Assembly (NCBI GenBank): GCA_028703035.1
Contig: JAQVNR010000032.1
Location: forward strand, 1 to 14,608
Direction: 5' to 3'
From: Bacilli bacterium
GTDB lineage: Bacteria > Bacillota_I > Bacilli_A > RF39 > UBA660
DNA length: 14,608 nt
Translations under genes and position numbers: made by a program
Shown here: positions 6,828 to 14,450 of the stretch, in pieces
Layout: each line of letters begins with the position of its first letter
Position numbering within the stretch: the stretch's first letter is position 1
The notes under the pieces: generated by a model
Told to the model about the DNA's origin: nothing
The model's input: the letters and a program-made list of their open reading frames with translations, nothing else
The model's database searches: none

Positions 6828-6895
6828 TACAAAAAAATTCCTAGAACTCAAGGCTTTTAAGTTTACGTTTAGTTTAATTATGTTTTACATAATTA

Positions 6896-6959
6896 ATTGT
6901 AAATGGTTTATAAAAACATTGTAAATCAAGTGTCTTATTGTTATAATTTTATTGTAAAG
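6896..6959 (+). promoter_or_regulatory. Three phased ATTGTAAA repeats at the TasA-like promoter
   Basis: ATTGTAAAT occurs at 6896-6904 and 6918-6926, and ATTGTAAAG at 6951-6959. The spacings are 22 and 33 bases, close to two and three helical turns. The middle copy contains the -35 element and the last one runs into the ribosome site. An opposed TTTACA (6884-6889) pairs with the first copy as an imperfect inverted repeat. This could be a regulator site, or chance in AT-rich DNA. Confidence 0.4.
6919..6947 (+). promoter_or_regulatory. Sigma-A promoter of the plus-strand TasA-like gene
   Basis: TTGTAA (6919-6924), a 17-base spacer and a perfect TATAAT (6942-6947). The predicted start near 6954 gives a leader of about 22 bases. 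Confidence 0.78.
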
Positions 6960-6975
6960 GAGTAGGTGTCTACGT

Positions 6976-7605
6976 ATGGTAAAAAAAATTAAAGTTATCT
7001 TACTTTTAATTTCATTATCTGTAATGCTTGGGCTAATGAGCGGAACATATTCCCGATATATTGCTAGTACAAATAGCGATATTAATGCCTCTTTTTCAAA
7101 CTGGCAAATTTTTGTTCAAAACATTGACATTACAAATAGTGAAGCATCCAATATAACTTTAGAACCAATCATCGAAGAAAACCAGCATGTTGCAACTGGT
7201 ACGGTAGCACCTTCTAGCAAAGGACATTTTGATATCGATATCGATCCTACTAATGTTGATGTATCATTTGCTTATAACATTAATCTAGAAATTGAAGATG
7301 AAAATGATATACCAGATTTAATGATTACTAAGTATGCAATAATACCAACAGATTATAATGAAGGAGATGAACTAGAAATAATTTATTTAGATGACAACAT
7401 CATTTCTAATTCCTTGTATTATAACAAAGATATTGATACATTTAAATTTGATACCTTTACAATAAGAGTCTACTTCGAGTGGTATGAGGGTGAAGACGAA
7501 TCAATGGATGATGAGGCTGATACCTTGATTGGTATGCTTGCTGGAGATGGTAATGCATTATTTAAAATGAATGCCAATATCGAATTTGAACAGATTTTAG
7601 AATAA
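6976..7605 (+). CDS. TasA/camelysin-like exported protein (SipW-dependent type)
   Basis: A 209-residue secreted protein. Residues 2-5 are basic, 6-21 form a hydrophobic core, and SGTYSRYIAST (22-32) resembles the cleavage region of SipW-dependent signal peptides. The mature part begins with NASFSNWQI (about 37-45), then GTVAPSSKGHFDIDID (75-90), the kind of beta-sandwich segment seen in TasA and camelysin relatives. No cysteines, no cell-wall sorting motif and no second membrane helix are visible. ATG 6976 has two possible ribosome sites: AAAGGAG (6956-6962, 13 bases away) and AGGTG (7 bases away). A tiny hairpin GTAG/CTAC (6962-6973) lies between the first site and the ATG. It is convergent with the operon that carries the signal peptidases and is probably a substrate of one of them. 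No specific fibre role is shown. Confidence 0.8.
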   Translation: MVKKIKVILLLISLSVMLGLMSGTYSRYIASTNSDINASFSNWQIFVQNIDITNSEASNITLEPIIEENQHVATGTVAPSSKGHFDIDIDPTNVDVSFAYNINLEIEDENDIPDLMITKYAIIPTDYNEGDELEIIYLDDNIISNSLYYNKDIDTFKFDTFTIRVYFEWYEGEDESMDDEADTLIGMLAGDGNALFKMNANIEFEQILE

Positions 7606-7670
7606 CATACATACACGAAAGTTACCTCTTTCTTAAGCTATATAATATAGTTCAAAAACTTTAGTGTACT

Positions 7671-7698
7671 AAAAACGAACTTAATTAAGTTCGTTTTT
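7671..7698. terminator. Bidirectional terminator between the two TasA-like genes
   Basis: Perfect 12-base arms AAAAACGAACTT (7671-7682) and AAGTTCGTTTTT (7687-7698) flank a 4-base AATT loop. A and T runs on either side suit both converging transcripts. Confidence 0.9.
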
Positions 7699-7721
7699 TA
7701 GTTTCATATTTTTAAGCAAAA

Positions 7722-8951
7722 TTATTGTAGACTTGTTTTCTCGATTGAAACAACTGGGATAACTTTACATATTTCTGCTTTTTGATTACCATATATGTGA
7801 GTATAATCTTCAGGCAACTTTTTTAATGCAAAAGCTTTATCCTCATTATAGTTAGATTCTGTCCAGTAGCAATCTGCTGATACTAAATATGGGAATTTTT
7901 CACTAATAAACTGATATAAACCATTACCGGAAATTGCTTTAGATAGCTCAGTGTTTATTCTATTTGAATAATTTAAATTGCCAATTAATGTATCTGATAT
8001 ATTTTCTCTTACTAAGGTTGAATTAACAACATCCTGGGAAATAATTTTAATTAAATCTTCAACAAGTAAACCTCTAGTACTTGCATTCCAAGTTTCGGTT
8101 ATATTATTTAAAATATTTTGATAATCGTAATAATTGCCATCCTGATAACTGCCATATGGATTAGGTAATAAGTTAATTCTATTATCTCCTAACGTACTAT
8201 TAGAATCTATTACATACATTTTTATACATGTAGAACTAATTGATGAACATCGGTTATTATTTATTACATCAATTAGAAGTTCATCGCCTAAATTATATCT
8301 AGTGTCACTTGACTGACTATTTTCTAAGGATTGTTCTGCAGTTAGGGTTATAGAAACTTGAATTGAGGGTCTAACTTGATATGAGGGGTCTATTATTTTT
8401 TTATTAGCTTCATTTATTTGGTAGTTATAAGCTTTATTACCCCACTGACTATCAATTAAATCGCTTCCTGAATCAAGTGGCCATGATATTGAAATATTAA
8501 AATAGCTTTCTTCACCCTTACTTAAAACATAATTTTTACTTAAATTAATATTTATATTAAATGGAAATTCATGAGAAAGAAGATCTTCTACATATTCTGA
8601 TGGAGAATTATCATCTACTACATAATTATTATCATTATCATCTAAGATTCTTGCACTTATTATTGAATACTCTAATTCAGCATCTGCATCACCTAAATTT
8701 TCTATTTTATAAACTTCATCCATTGTTTCCATTCCAGGATAAATATTTGCTAGTGAAATGGTTATTTGGTTAGAAACTTTTTCACCTTTATTTTCTAGTT
8801 CAATATACCAAGCTTTAACATCTATTTCTGTACCTACTATTGCCTTGCCACTATAGGCAAACCAAGCAAGAGTAACCGAAATAAATGAAACTGTTATTAA
8901 AAACAATGACATTAAATTTAATCGCAGATATACCCGGTGTTTTTTCTTCAT
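7722..8951 (-). CDS. TasA-like surface protein with extra C-terminal domain
   Basis: A 409-residue exported protein, last in the operon. A basic N-terminus and hydrophobic stretch 12-30 end in LAWFAYSGKA (28-37), typical of SipW-processed signal peptides. Residues 60-100 (ITISLANIYPGMETMDEVYKIENLGDADAELEY region) closely follow the NLKPGD...F.FEN.G pattern of TasA. From about 218, YNLGDELLIDVINN up to CYWTES (361-366) and ICKVIPVVSIEK (394-405) resemble a DUF6273-type surface domain that often ends W-T-x-S ... R/K-V-I-P-V-I-x-I. Four cysteines (235, 242, 361, 395) all lie in that part and could form two disulfides. No LPxTG motif or C-terminal anchor. ATG 8951 follows GAAAGG (8962-8967). It starts the gap-free end of the operon 30 bases after the signal peptidase gene. 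The TasA relation is good; the C-terminal domain is inferred. Confidence 0.82.
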   Translation of the reverse strand: MKKKHRVYLRLNLMSLFLITVSFISVTLAWFAYSGKAIVGTEIDVKAWYIELENKGEKVSNQITISLANIYPGMETMDEVYKIENLGDADAELEYSIISARILDDNDNNYVVDDNSPSEYVEDLLSHEFPFNININLSKNYVLSKGEESYFNISISWPLDSGSDLIDSQWGNKAYNYQINEANKKIIDPSYQVRPSIQVSITLTAEQSLENSQSSDTRYNLGDELLIDVINNNRCSSISSTCIKMYVIDSNSTLGDNRINLLPNPYGSYQDGNYYDYQNILNNITETWNASTRGLLVEDLIKIISQDVVNSTLVRENISDTLIGNLNYSNRINTELSKAISGNGLYQFISEKFPYLVSADCYWTESNYNEDKAFALKKLPEDYTHIYGNQKAEICKVIPVVSIEKTSLQ

Positions 8952-8981
8952 CTCGATTCACCCTTTCCCGTAATTACATAA

Positions 8982-9563
8982 TTATTGTTTTCTTTCTCGT
9001 CTTTTATCTTCTTTAGCAAGTAAAGTAGATAATAGTTCATAACCTATAATTCCAACTATAGGGATTATAATACATAAGAAGAAGCCTATATTAGTATTTA
9101 TTATTTTATATATTAACGATAAGATTGGAGATTTGTATTTTATTGCACCAAACAATTGGTCCTCATAAACAATCGGATCTTCAATTAAGTTAGTTAAGCC
9201 TTTTGTATTAAAATAATACTTACCCGATTCATCTTGATTAATTTTTACAACCTCGTGAGTTATAATTTTATCTTTAAACGTTCCGACGAGTCCCCGATAA
9301 CTAATAGCATCCCCAACTTTTATTTCTTCCGGTGAAACCTCTTTAGCAAATAATACATCACCAATATTATATTTAGGTTCCATACTACCAGAAATTACGG
9401 TAAACATTCGATAATTAAAAAATGGAAGCTCATTTTTACTTAATTTTTGAAGATATACAGTTAGTATAAAGGCAAAAATTAACATTAAAGAAAAAATTTT
9501 AATAATTTCGATAATAATTTTTAAAAGTATATTTGTTTCTGATAATTCACTTAATTTTTTCAT
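8982..9563 (-). CDS. sipW: SipW-type signal peptidase I
   Basis: A 193-residue membrane serine protease of the ER/SipW (Ser-His) type, which removes signal peptides outside the membrane. Helix 1 spans about 14-37, and helix 2 about 157-184 with a basic cytoplasmic tail (KEDKRRERKQ). The nucleophile is Ser60 in VISGSMEP, and His103 in ITHEVV replaces the lysine of ordinary bacterial enzymes. The third conserved box, normally GDAN followed by Asp, reads GLTNLIEDP (122-130), so the usual GD aspartate is missing although Asp129 is nearby. ATG 9563 has only a weak ribosome site (AGTGAG) and starts 15 bases after the previous stop. It lies directly before its likely substrate gene, as SipW does next to TasA in Bacillus. 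Confidence 0.9.
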   Translation of the reverse strand: MKKLSELSETNILLKIIIEIIKIFSLMLIFAFILTVYLQKLSKNELPFFNYRMFTVISGSMEPKYNIGDVLFAKEVSPEEIKVGDAISYRGLVGTFKDKIITHEVVKINQDESGKYYFNTKGLTNLIEDPIVYEDQLFGAIKYKSPILSLIYKIINTNIGFFLCIIIPIVGIIGYELLSTLLAKEDKRRERKQ

Positions 9564-9578
9564 GCATTTCTCACTTTC

Positions 9579-10715
9579 TTATATGTAATTTTTTACTTTA
9601 TCTAAAAACTCAGCAAATTCATCTTTAAATCTGTTCTTTATATCAGTACTATCGACTGTTGTTTTATTTCTTTCTTTTTTAAGTTCATTAGTAATTATTT
9701 CTAAAATTTCTTCATCACTAATGGAGACTCCACTATTAAGAAGCAGTGATATTATTCTTTTTAATTGTTGATGCATCATAATAACAGCATATTCAGATAA
9801 TCTTTTCTTTTGCTCTCTTTTTGATGAAGATATGGAATCTAACACAAAAAAGTCTAGCATAAATGAATCATCTAATAAACTAAGTAAATCATTATTCCCA
9901 GTTGTATCTAAACCATCAATATTGGCATCTTTTTTTCCTTCATCATATGTTTGCATAAATGTCCATAACTTTTCAGCTACTTGAAAATTAGGATTTTTTA
10001 AAATTATATTGGTCTTCTTAATTGGTGGCACTACCAAAGCAACATGAGCTTTTTCTAAAGTAGTATAAAGTTCCCCAAACTGCCAGCTAGCAATAAAAGC
10101 ATTTATCTTTTTAAGTCTAATTCTAACATCTTTTATTTCTTTTTCTATATTTCTAGGGACTTGATCGTTTTCATCATCAGGGTTCTGATTAGCAGTTATT
10201 TTAAGTTCAATATTTACTCTTTCAGCTCCAGTTATTGTCGTTGCTGCATATTCTAGAACTCTTTCATCTTTAATTTCCAAATCATCAAGTTCAGCTTCTT
10301 TATCAGCAACAAAACGTTGTAAATAAAATATTAATGTAAAAATAAAACGGTTCTCATACGTATTAAATGTCTCTTCTGAACGTTCTATTAATATTTTTGA
10401 AGGTTGAACTTCCATTGTGTCTTCATCTATTTTTTCTATATAATGGGTGTGTCTAGATAAGTCTTTTATGCTAGCAACACTTACTTTTTTAGCTTTTTCA
10501 ACTTTAACAACGTCTTCTTCACGAATAAGTGTAACTTTTGGATTTCTCACTATATTATCTATATAAGGACAAGAGTGTTCAATTTGATCTACCCACTTAA
10601 AGTTTATTGAATCACTCGAAAGATCAGATTGATAATACATCTGAGAATTAACTTTTTCTCTAAAGAAATTACTTTTTTTATTTAATTCTTTATTTAATTT
10701 AAGACCTTTTGCCAT
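9579..10715 (-). CDS. DUF2357-like partner of the AAA+ ATPase, no nuclease domain seen
   Basis: A 378-residue soluble protein with no signal peptide or membrane helix. ILIERSEETFNTYENRFIFT (108-127) matches the RxxxTxENRF-type element of DUF2357 proteins, which usually sit next to McrB-like ATPases and carry a C-terminal PD-(D/E)xK nuclease. Here the C-terminal half is helical and lysine/glutamate-rich (SKREQKKRLSEYAVIMMHQQ, about 300-320), and I find no nuclease motif. It therefore looks like an adaptor rather than an enzyme. ATG 10715 has a strong site, AGGAGG (10728-10733), overlapping the ATPase stop, so the two are translated together. The family link is moderate. Confidence 0.65.
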   Translation of the reverse strand: MAKGLKLNKELNKKSNFFREKVNSQMYYQSDLSSDSINFKWVDQIEHSCPYIDNIVRNPKVTLIREEDVVKVEKAKKVSVASIKDLSRHTHYIEKIDEDTMEVQPSKILIERSEETFNTYENRFIFTLIFYLQRFVADKEAELDDLEIKDERVLEYAATTITGAERVNIELKITANQNPDDENDQVPRNIEKEIKDVRIRLKKINAFIASWQFGELYTTLEKAHVALVVPPIKKTNIILKNPNFQVAEKLWTFMQTYDEGKKDANIDGLDTTGNNDLLSLLDDSFMLDFFVLDSISSSKREQKKRLSEYAVIMMHQQLKRIISLLLNSGVSISDEEILEIITNELKKERNKTTVDSTDIKNRFKDEFAEFLDKVKNYI

Positions 10716-10731
10716 ATATATTTTCCGCCTC

Positions 10732-12258
10732 CTACGCAGCTTTTTTTATTCTTTCTAAAAATTCTATACATTCTTTCATTTTACCATTACCAAAACTTTT
10801 ATTTAAATAATTAATAAATGGATCTATTTCATCTTTAATAAACAAAATATTTATTTGCTCAATTTTACGGAATATTTTTTTAGCGATAAAATAATCTATT
10901 GCGTCAACTTCATCTCCGCCACTAGCAACATAAACCGGAACAAAAATATTTAATTGTTTTAAAATACGATTACCAAATGCAACTCTAAAGTGTTTAATAA
11001 TATAGTTATCCATTTCTTCAACTTTTTTTAAAGATGTAGCCGATATCGGATAATTTTCAGTAGCATCAGCAAATAATTTTTCCAAATAACTAGAGTTTAT
11101 ATCGAGCGCTTCTTGATCACGACATTTAAATGGCGCAACTTTGGTATTGATATCAATTGGCATCGCTCTATCATAAACTTTGTCAGTAACCATAAATGTC
11201 GAGTCGTCATTATTTATAGTCCCAATATACCAAAGATTTTCCGGTAATTTAAGTTTGCCACTAACAACATTTTTAGGATCATCTGGCCAGCCATTTGTAA
11301 CAAGCTCAATAATCCATTCTTCTCTTGACGGCAACTCTAGAATTGATAACATTTCCGCAAAGTAATATTCAACTCTCGCAATATTCATCTCATCTAATAT
11401 AATTGTGTGAACATCATCAGTATAGCCAGCTTTATAAAGTTCAGCTAAAACGTCAGACTCATTAAATTTTTTTGTAAACTCATTAAAATATCCTAGTAAT
11501 TCTGTTTTATCTCGCCAAGAGGGTTCAACCGAAGCGATGCAAGCATCATTTTTAACAAATTTTCCCCAAGCATAAGCCAGTGATGTTTTACCAGTGCCTG
11601 ATATACCTTGCAGAATAACAAGACGACCGCAAGCTAGACCGGCAATAAACGATCTTAACAGTGATATATCATAATATAGTTTTAATTGTGATGCTGTATA
11701 ACATCTAAAATTTTCTGCTAGCTCAGCTAATGTAAAGGTATTAGAATATTTTTTAACTTTATATTCTTTAAATTCAATATCTAGTCTACTAAGCTTTGGA
11801 AATCTAGAATCACTAGTATCTACTTCTTCATTACTCTCTTCGCCTTCTTCTAACATAGTTTCTTCCTCGCCTGGTTTAAGTCCTAGCTGAGAAACTTTCA
11901 TTGCCATTATTTCATTTTTTTCTTTCATTAATTTATCTACTTGGGTATTTAAATTATTGATTTCATCAAGTAAATCTTCTTGATTTAAATTTTTGTGATT
12001 ATATCTAATTAGCCTGCGAATCATAAAGAAAATTAAAAGAACAATAGAAATAACTATAATTACTAAGACAGCAATTGATAAGCCTACCAAAATCCATTCA
12101 GCACCATTAAAACTATCTTTATAACCTGTTAAAACAGTTTTATAAGTTTTGAAATTAAACATCTGAGTAAGACCTTTCCAAAAACCTTTTGCCATTGCTT
12201 CAAACCCGCTAAAAAAAATTGCGATAAATTCATAAAAGAATCTAAAAAATGTATTCAT
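10732..12258 (-). CDS. Membrane-anchored McrB-like AAA+ ATPase
   Basis: A 508-residue protein. Hydrophobic helices lie at 4-19 (possibly membrane-embedded) and 54-80 (clear membrane span, followed by RRLIR, so the ATPase part is cytoplasmic). A coiled coil (about 92-120) and an acidic linker (130-150) follow. The AAA+ module has Walker A GISGTGKT (218-225), the McrB-type PSWRDKTELLGYF (246-258), Walker B TIILDEMN (285-292), and sensor/arginine region GTINNDDSTFMVTDKVYDRA (346-365) with Arg364. This is the McrB/MoxR-like GTP/ATPase branch, but DNA cleavage partners are absent and the protein is tied to the membrane. ATG 12258 starts one base after the preceding stop, with site AGGGGGA in that gene's end. 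I infer remodelling of a membrane or cell-wall complex. Confidence 0.85.
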   Translation of the reverse strand: MNTFFRFFYEFIAIFFSGFEAMAKGFWKGLTQMFNFKTYKTVLTGYKDSFNGAEWILVGLSIAVLVIIVISIVLLIFFMIRRLIRYNHKNLNQEDLLDEINNLNTQVDKLMKEKNEIMAMKVSQLGLKPGEEETMLEEGEESNEEVDTSDSRFPKLSRLDIEFKEYKVKKYSNTFTLAELAENFRCYTASQLKLYYDISLLRSFIAGLACGRLVILQGISGTGKTSLAYAWGKFVKNDACIASVEPSWRDKTELLGYFNEFTKKFNESDVLAELYKAGYTDDVHTIILDEMNIARVEYYFAEMLSILELPSREEWIIELVTNGWPDDPKNVVSGKLKLPENLWYIGTINNDDSTFMVTDKVYDRAMPIDINTKVAPFKCRDQEALDINSSYLEKLFADATENYPISATSLKKVEEMDNYIIKHFRVAFGNRILKQLNIFVPVYVASGGDEVDAIDYFIAKKIFRKIEQINILFIKDEIDPFINYLNKSFGNGKMKECIEFLERIKKAA

Positions 12259-12259
12259 A

Positions 12260-14395
12260 CTATTCCCCCTGCTTTATATTAAACTTATCATAAATATTAG
12301 CATATACTATTTTATGCTGTAAATCAGCTGGAACAAAATTTGCCATAGTTTCTGCAATATTATCTTTTTGAGTAATAAATATAACTTCTGCCATATATAA
12401 GTTTCCTTTAGCTTTTTTAACTAAATTATAATGATTTCTAAAACCAACTGCAAATCTAAAACCTTTTTTCTTAAACTTCTGAATAACTTTTTTGTTTTTT
12501 ATTAAATCTTCAAAATCTATTAAAAATAATATATGAGATTTAGCATATTCATCTTCAATTGCATTTAATAATCCAGTTAATTTTTTTTCTTTTTCAAATA
12601 AGCTTGGTGATATATTGATGATATATTTTCTATTAAAATCAATATTTAGCATATCTTTTATTAATTCTGTTAATATCAAAATAAACAATACAGCAGTTTT
12701 ATCTTCAGCTATAATTCCCTCTGTATAAGTTTTATCAATTATATAATCACTATAAACTTTACTAAAATTAATATTATGTTCTAATTCAGCTGTATATAAG
12801 TTTTTACGTCCTTTTATTTGATTTAAATCTATATAAAATTCACTTGATTCAAATTTTTTTAAGAAATATTTAGTAATATCTGAATAACTTTTTTGAATTT
12901 TAATTATTTCATTAACTAGATTATCTAATTCTTTAGTATTTATTTCTTTATTAAATTCAATAAGTGTCTTGCGATAAAATTCTCTTTTGGGATTAATTTC
13001 ACTAATATCTTTACCTTGATCAATTTTTGCAAAAGTTTTTAATATTTGGACATATTTAACTACTTTTTCTTCATATTTACTATCAGAGCTATCATATTCT
13101 TTTATTAGTTCATTAGCAATAATGCCTAAGATTTTTTTGATTTTTGTTAAAAGATTTTGACCTTTATAGTCTAAATCTTTTTCACTATAATAGTTATAAT
13201 ATCTAGCATGGATGTATGTAGTTATTAAAATGCTTCTAATTGTTGCTTCATTTGTTACAAGTTTTTCATTACTTAATATTATGTCAATTACTTCATTTAT
13301 TTCATCTTTTTTAATATTCATGATTGCATCAACTAAATTTTTATTGTTGCGAGTATTATTTCTTATTAAATTTAAATCAATTTTTGTTAGTGTTTCCTCT
13401 TCTTCTTCAATAATTATTGCTGGTTCATCTTTAACCTTTTTTTGATCTTTTTTTACATCAGCCATTTCATAATTTGCTATTTCTAATAATGTTGAGTCGA
13501 TTTCATTTTCATCAACGGGAATAATTCTAAAGAACTGAGTCTTATCAAGTTCATCTTCTTTATCAAATATGTCATCATCAATTTCTTCTGGCATTTCTAA
13601 TTCAGTTATTTCTGATTCAACTATTACTGGTTCATTCTCATCAATGATAATTTTATCTTGTTCTGTTAAACTAGGATCTTCACTAATAATGATTAATTCA
13701 TCTTCTGCTAAAGATTCTTTATCTGGTGCAGATTCAACTAATGCCTCATCATTAATGGCATACGGATTAAGTTCTGGTAATATATCTAATTTTATTTTAT
13801 TTTTCTTGTCTTGATTTTTTAATTTAATAATTTTAGCCCAAATATTTAAAGCAAATGATTTTACCTTTTGTTTGGTTTTAGTCGACTTATCACCTTTTGT
13901 TATAGAGTCTACTAAATAAAGAATGATTATCAGCATAATTAATACTGACGGATTAAATAAAGTTTTCCTGAAGATACCAAAACCAGGTAAAATCTTACTT
14001 ACCTTACCTACTACTTGACTTTGATCAACCGGATCATCTTTCCCACTATTAGCATCTCCCATTGTTATATAAGTTCCACTGTGAATTTCAACTACTCGAT
14101 GGGTAATATAATCATCTTTTACTTTAAAAGTAATAATATCATTAAGTTCTATTTTAGGATTTAGTTTTACTATAATCCAGTCACCAGCTGATATGGTCTC
14201 TTCCATACTATTTGTTTGAACTTCAAACATTGAATATCCAAAGAAATTTGCATAATCCTGATCTAATATTTTGATTTGCACACCTGTATAAATAGAAATA
14301 AGTAAAATTATACTAAATAACCCTATTAATATATTTAAACTTAAATTAATTATCTTCTCTTTAGAAAGCCTTAATTTTAATGCCATAGTTCTCAT
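12260..14395 (-). CDS. SipW-type signal peptidase fused to a large cytoplasmic region
   Basis: A 711-residue protein, first in the operon. Residues 1-166 are a complete SipW-type signal peptidase: helix 1 (16-36), Ser63 in VQTNSMEE, His99 in YITHRVVEI, GDANSGKDDP (113-122) with Asp114 and Asp120/121, helix 2 (149-166). Ordinary enzymes end here, but this one continues for 540 residues. A basic stretch (170-200) fixes the tail in the cytoplasm, then an acidic, low-complexity linker (about 215-340), then a helical domain (340-520), and finally 590-680 (YIINISPSLF...GFRFAVGF). That last part has the strand-helix rhythm of EAL domains but none of their catalytic residues; this match is weak. The ATG at 14395 lies only 3 bases from AGGAG (14399-14403); the in-frame ATG at 14386 is 12 bases away and is an alternative start. 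Confidence 0.85.
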   Translation of the reverse strand: MRTMALKLRLSKEKIINLSLNILIGLFSIILLISIYTGVQIKILDQDYANFFGYSMFEVQTNSMEETISAGDWIIVKLNPKIELNDIITFKVKDDYITHRVVEIHSGTYITMGDANSGKDDPVDQSQVVGKVSKILPGFGIFRKTLFNPSVLIMLIIILYLVDSITKGDKSTKTKQKVKSFALNIWAKIIKLKNQDKKNKIKLDILPELNPYAINDEALVESAPDKESLAEDELIIISEDPSLTEQDKIIIDENEPVIVESEITELEMPEEIDDDIFDKEDELDKTQFFRIIPVDENEIDSTLLEIANYEMADVKKDQKKVKDEPAIIIEEEEETLTKIDLNLIRNNTRNNKNLVDAIMNIKKDEINEVIDIILSNEKLVTNEATIRSILITTYIHARYYNYYSEKDLDYKGQNLLTKIKKILGIIANELIKEYDSSDSKYEEKVVKYVQILKTFAKIDQGKDISEINPKREFYRKTLIEFNKEINTKELDNLVNEIIKIQKSYSDITKYFLKKFESSEFYIDLNQIKGRKNLYTAELEHNINFSKVYSDYIIDKTYTEGIIAEDKTAVLFILILTELIKDMLNIDFNRKYIINISPSLFEKEKKLTGLLNAIEDEYAKSHILFLIDFEDLIKNKKVIQKFKKKGFRFAVGFRNHYNLVKKAKGNLYMAEVIFITQKDNIAETMANFVPADLQHKIVYANIYDKFNIKQGE

Positions 14396-14420
14396 TCGCT
14401 CCTATTTTACTCTATATACT

Positions 14421-14450
14421 ATTCTATCACAAAATCAAGAGGTTTGTAAA
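14421..14450 (-). promoter_or_regulatory. Promoter of the signal peptidase/AAA+ operon
   Basis: The minus strand has TTTACA (14450-14445), an 18-base spacer ending in TGA, and TAGAAT (14426-14421), an extended -10. The predicted start is near 14414, giving a leader of about 19 bases. A second reading, TTGATT with TATAGA closer to the gene, is weaker. Confidence 0.6.

Noticed and set aside
6795..6851. Extended N-terminus of the calcium ATPase
   Set aside because: The 19 extra residues do not resemble the family and run over the ribosome site; ATG 6794 is properly placed.
9579..12258. McrBC-type restriction system
   Set aside because: The ATPase is membrane-anchored, its partner shows no nuclease motif, and the pair sits inside a signal peptidase operon. 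Not excluded fully, but not the best reading.
13212..13814. Serine/isoleucine-rich plus-strand frames
   Set aside because: They are shadows of the acidic linker and helical region of the peptidase fusion on the other strand.
240..14395. Mycoplasma-type code with TGA as Trp
   Set aside because: All genes are complete without in-frame TGA and use TGG for Trp; reading through the TGA in the transposase relic does not restore a sensible protein.
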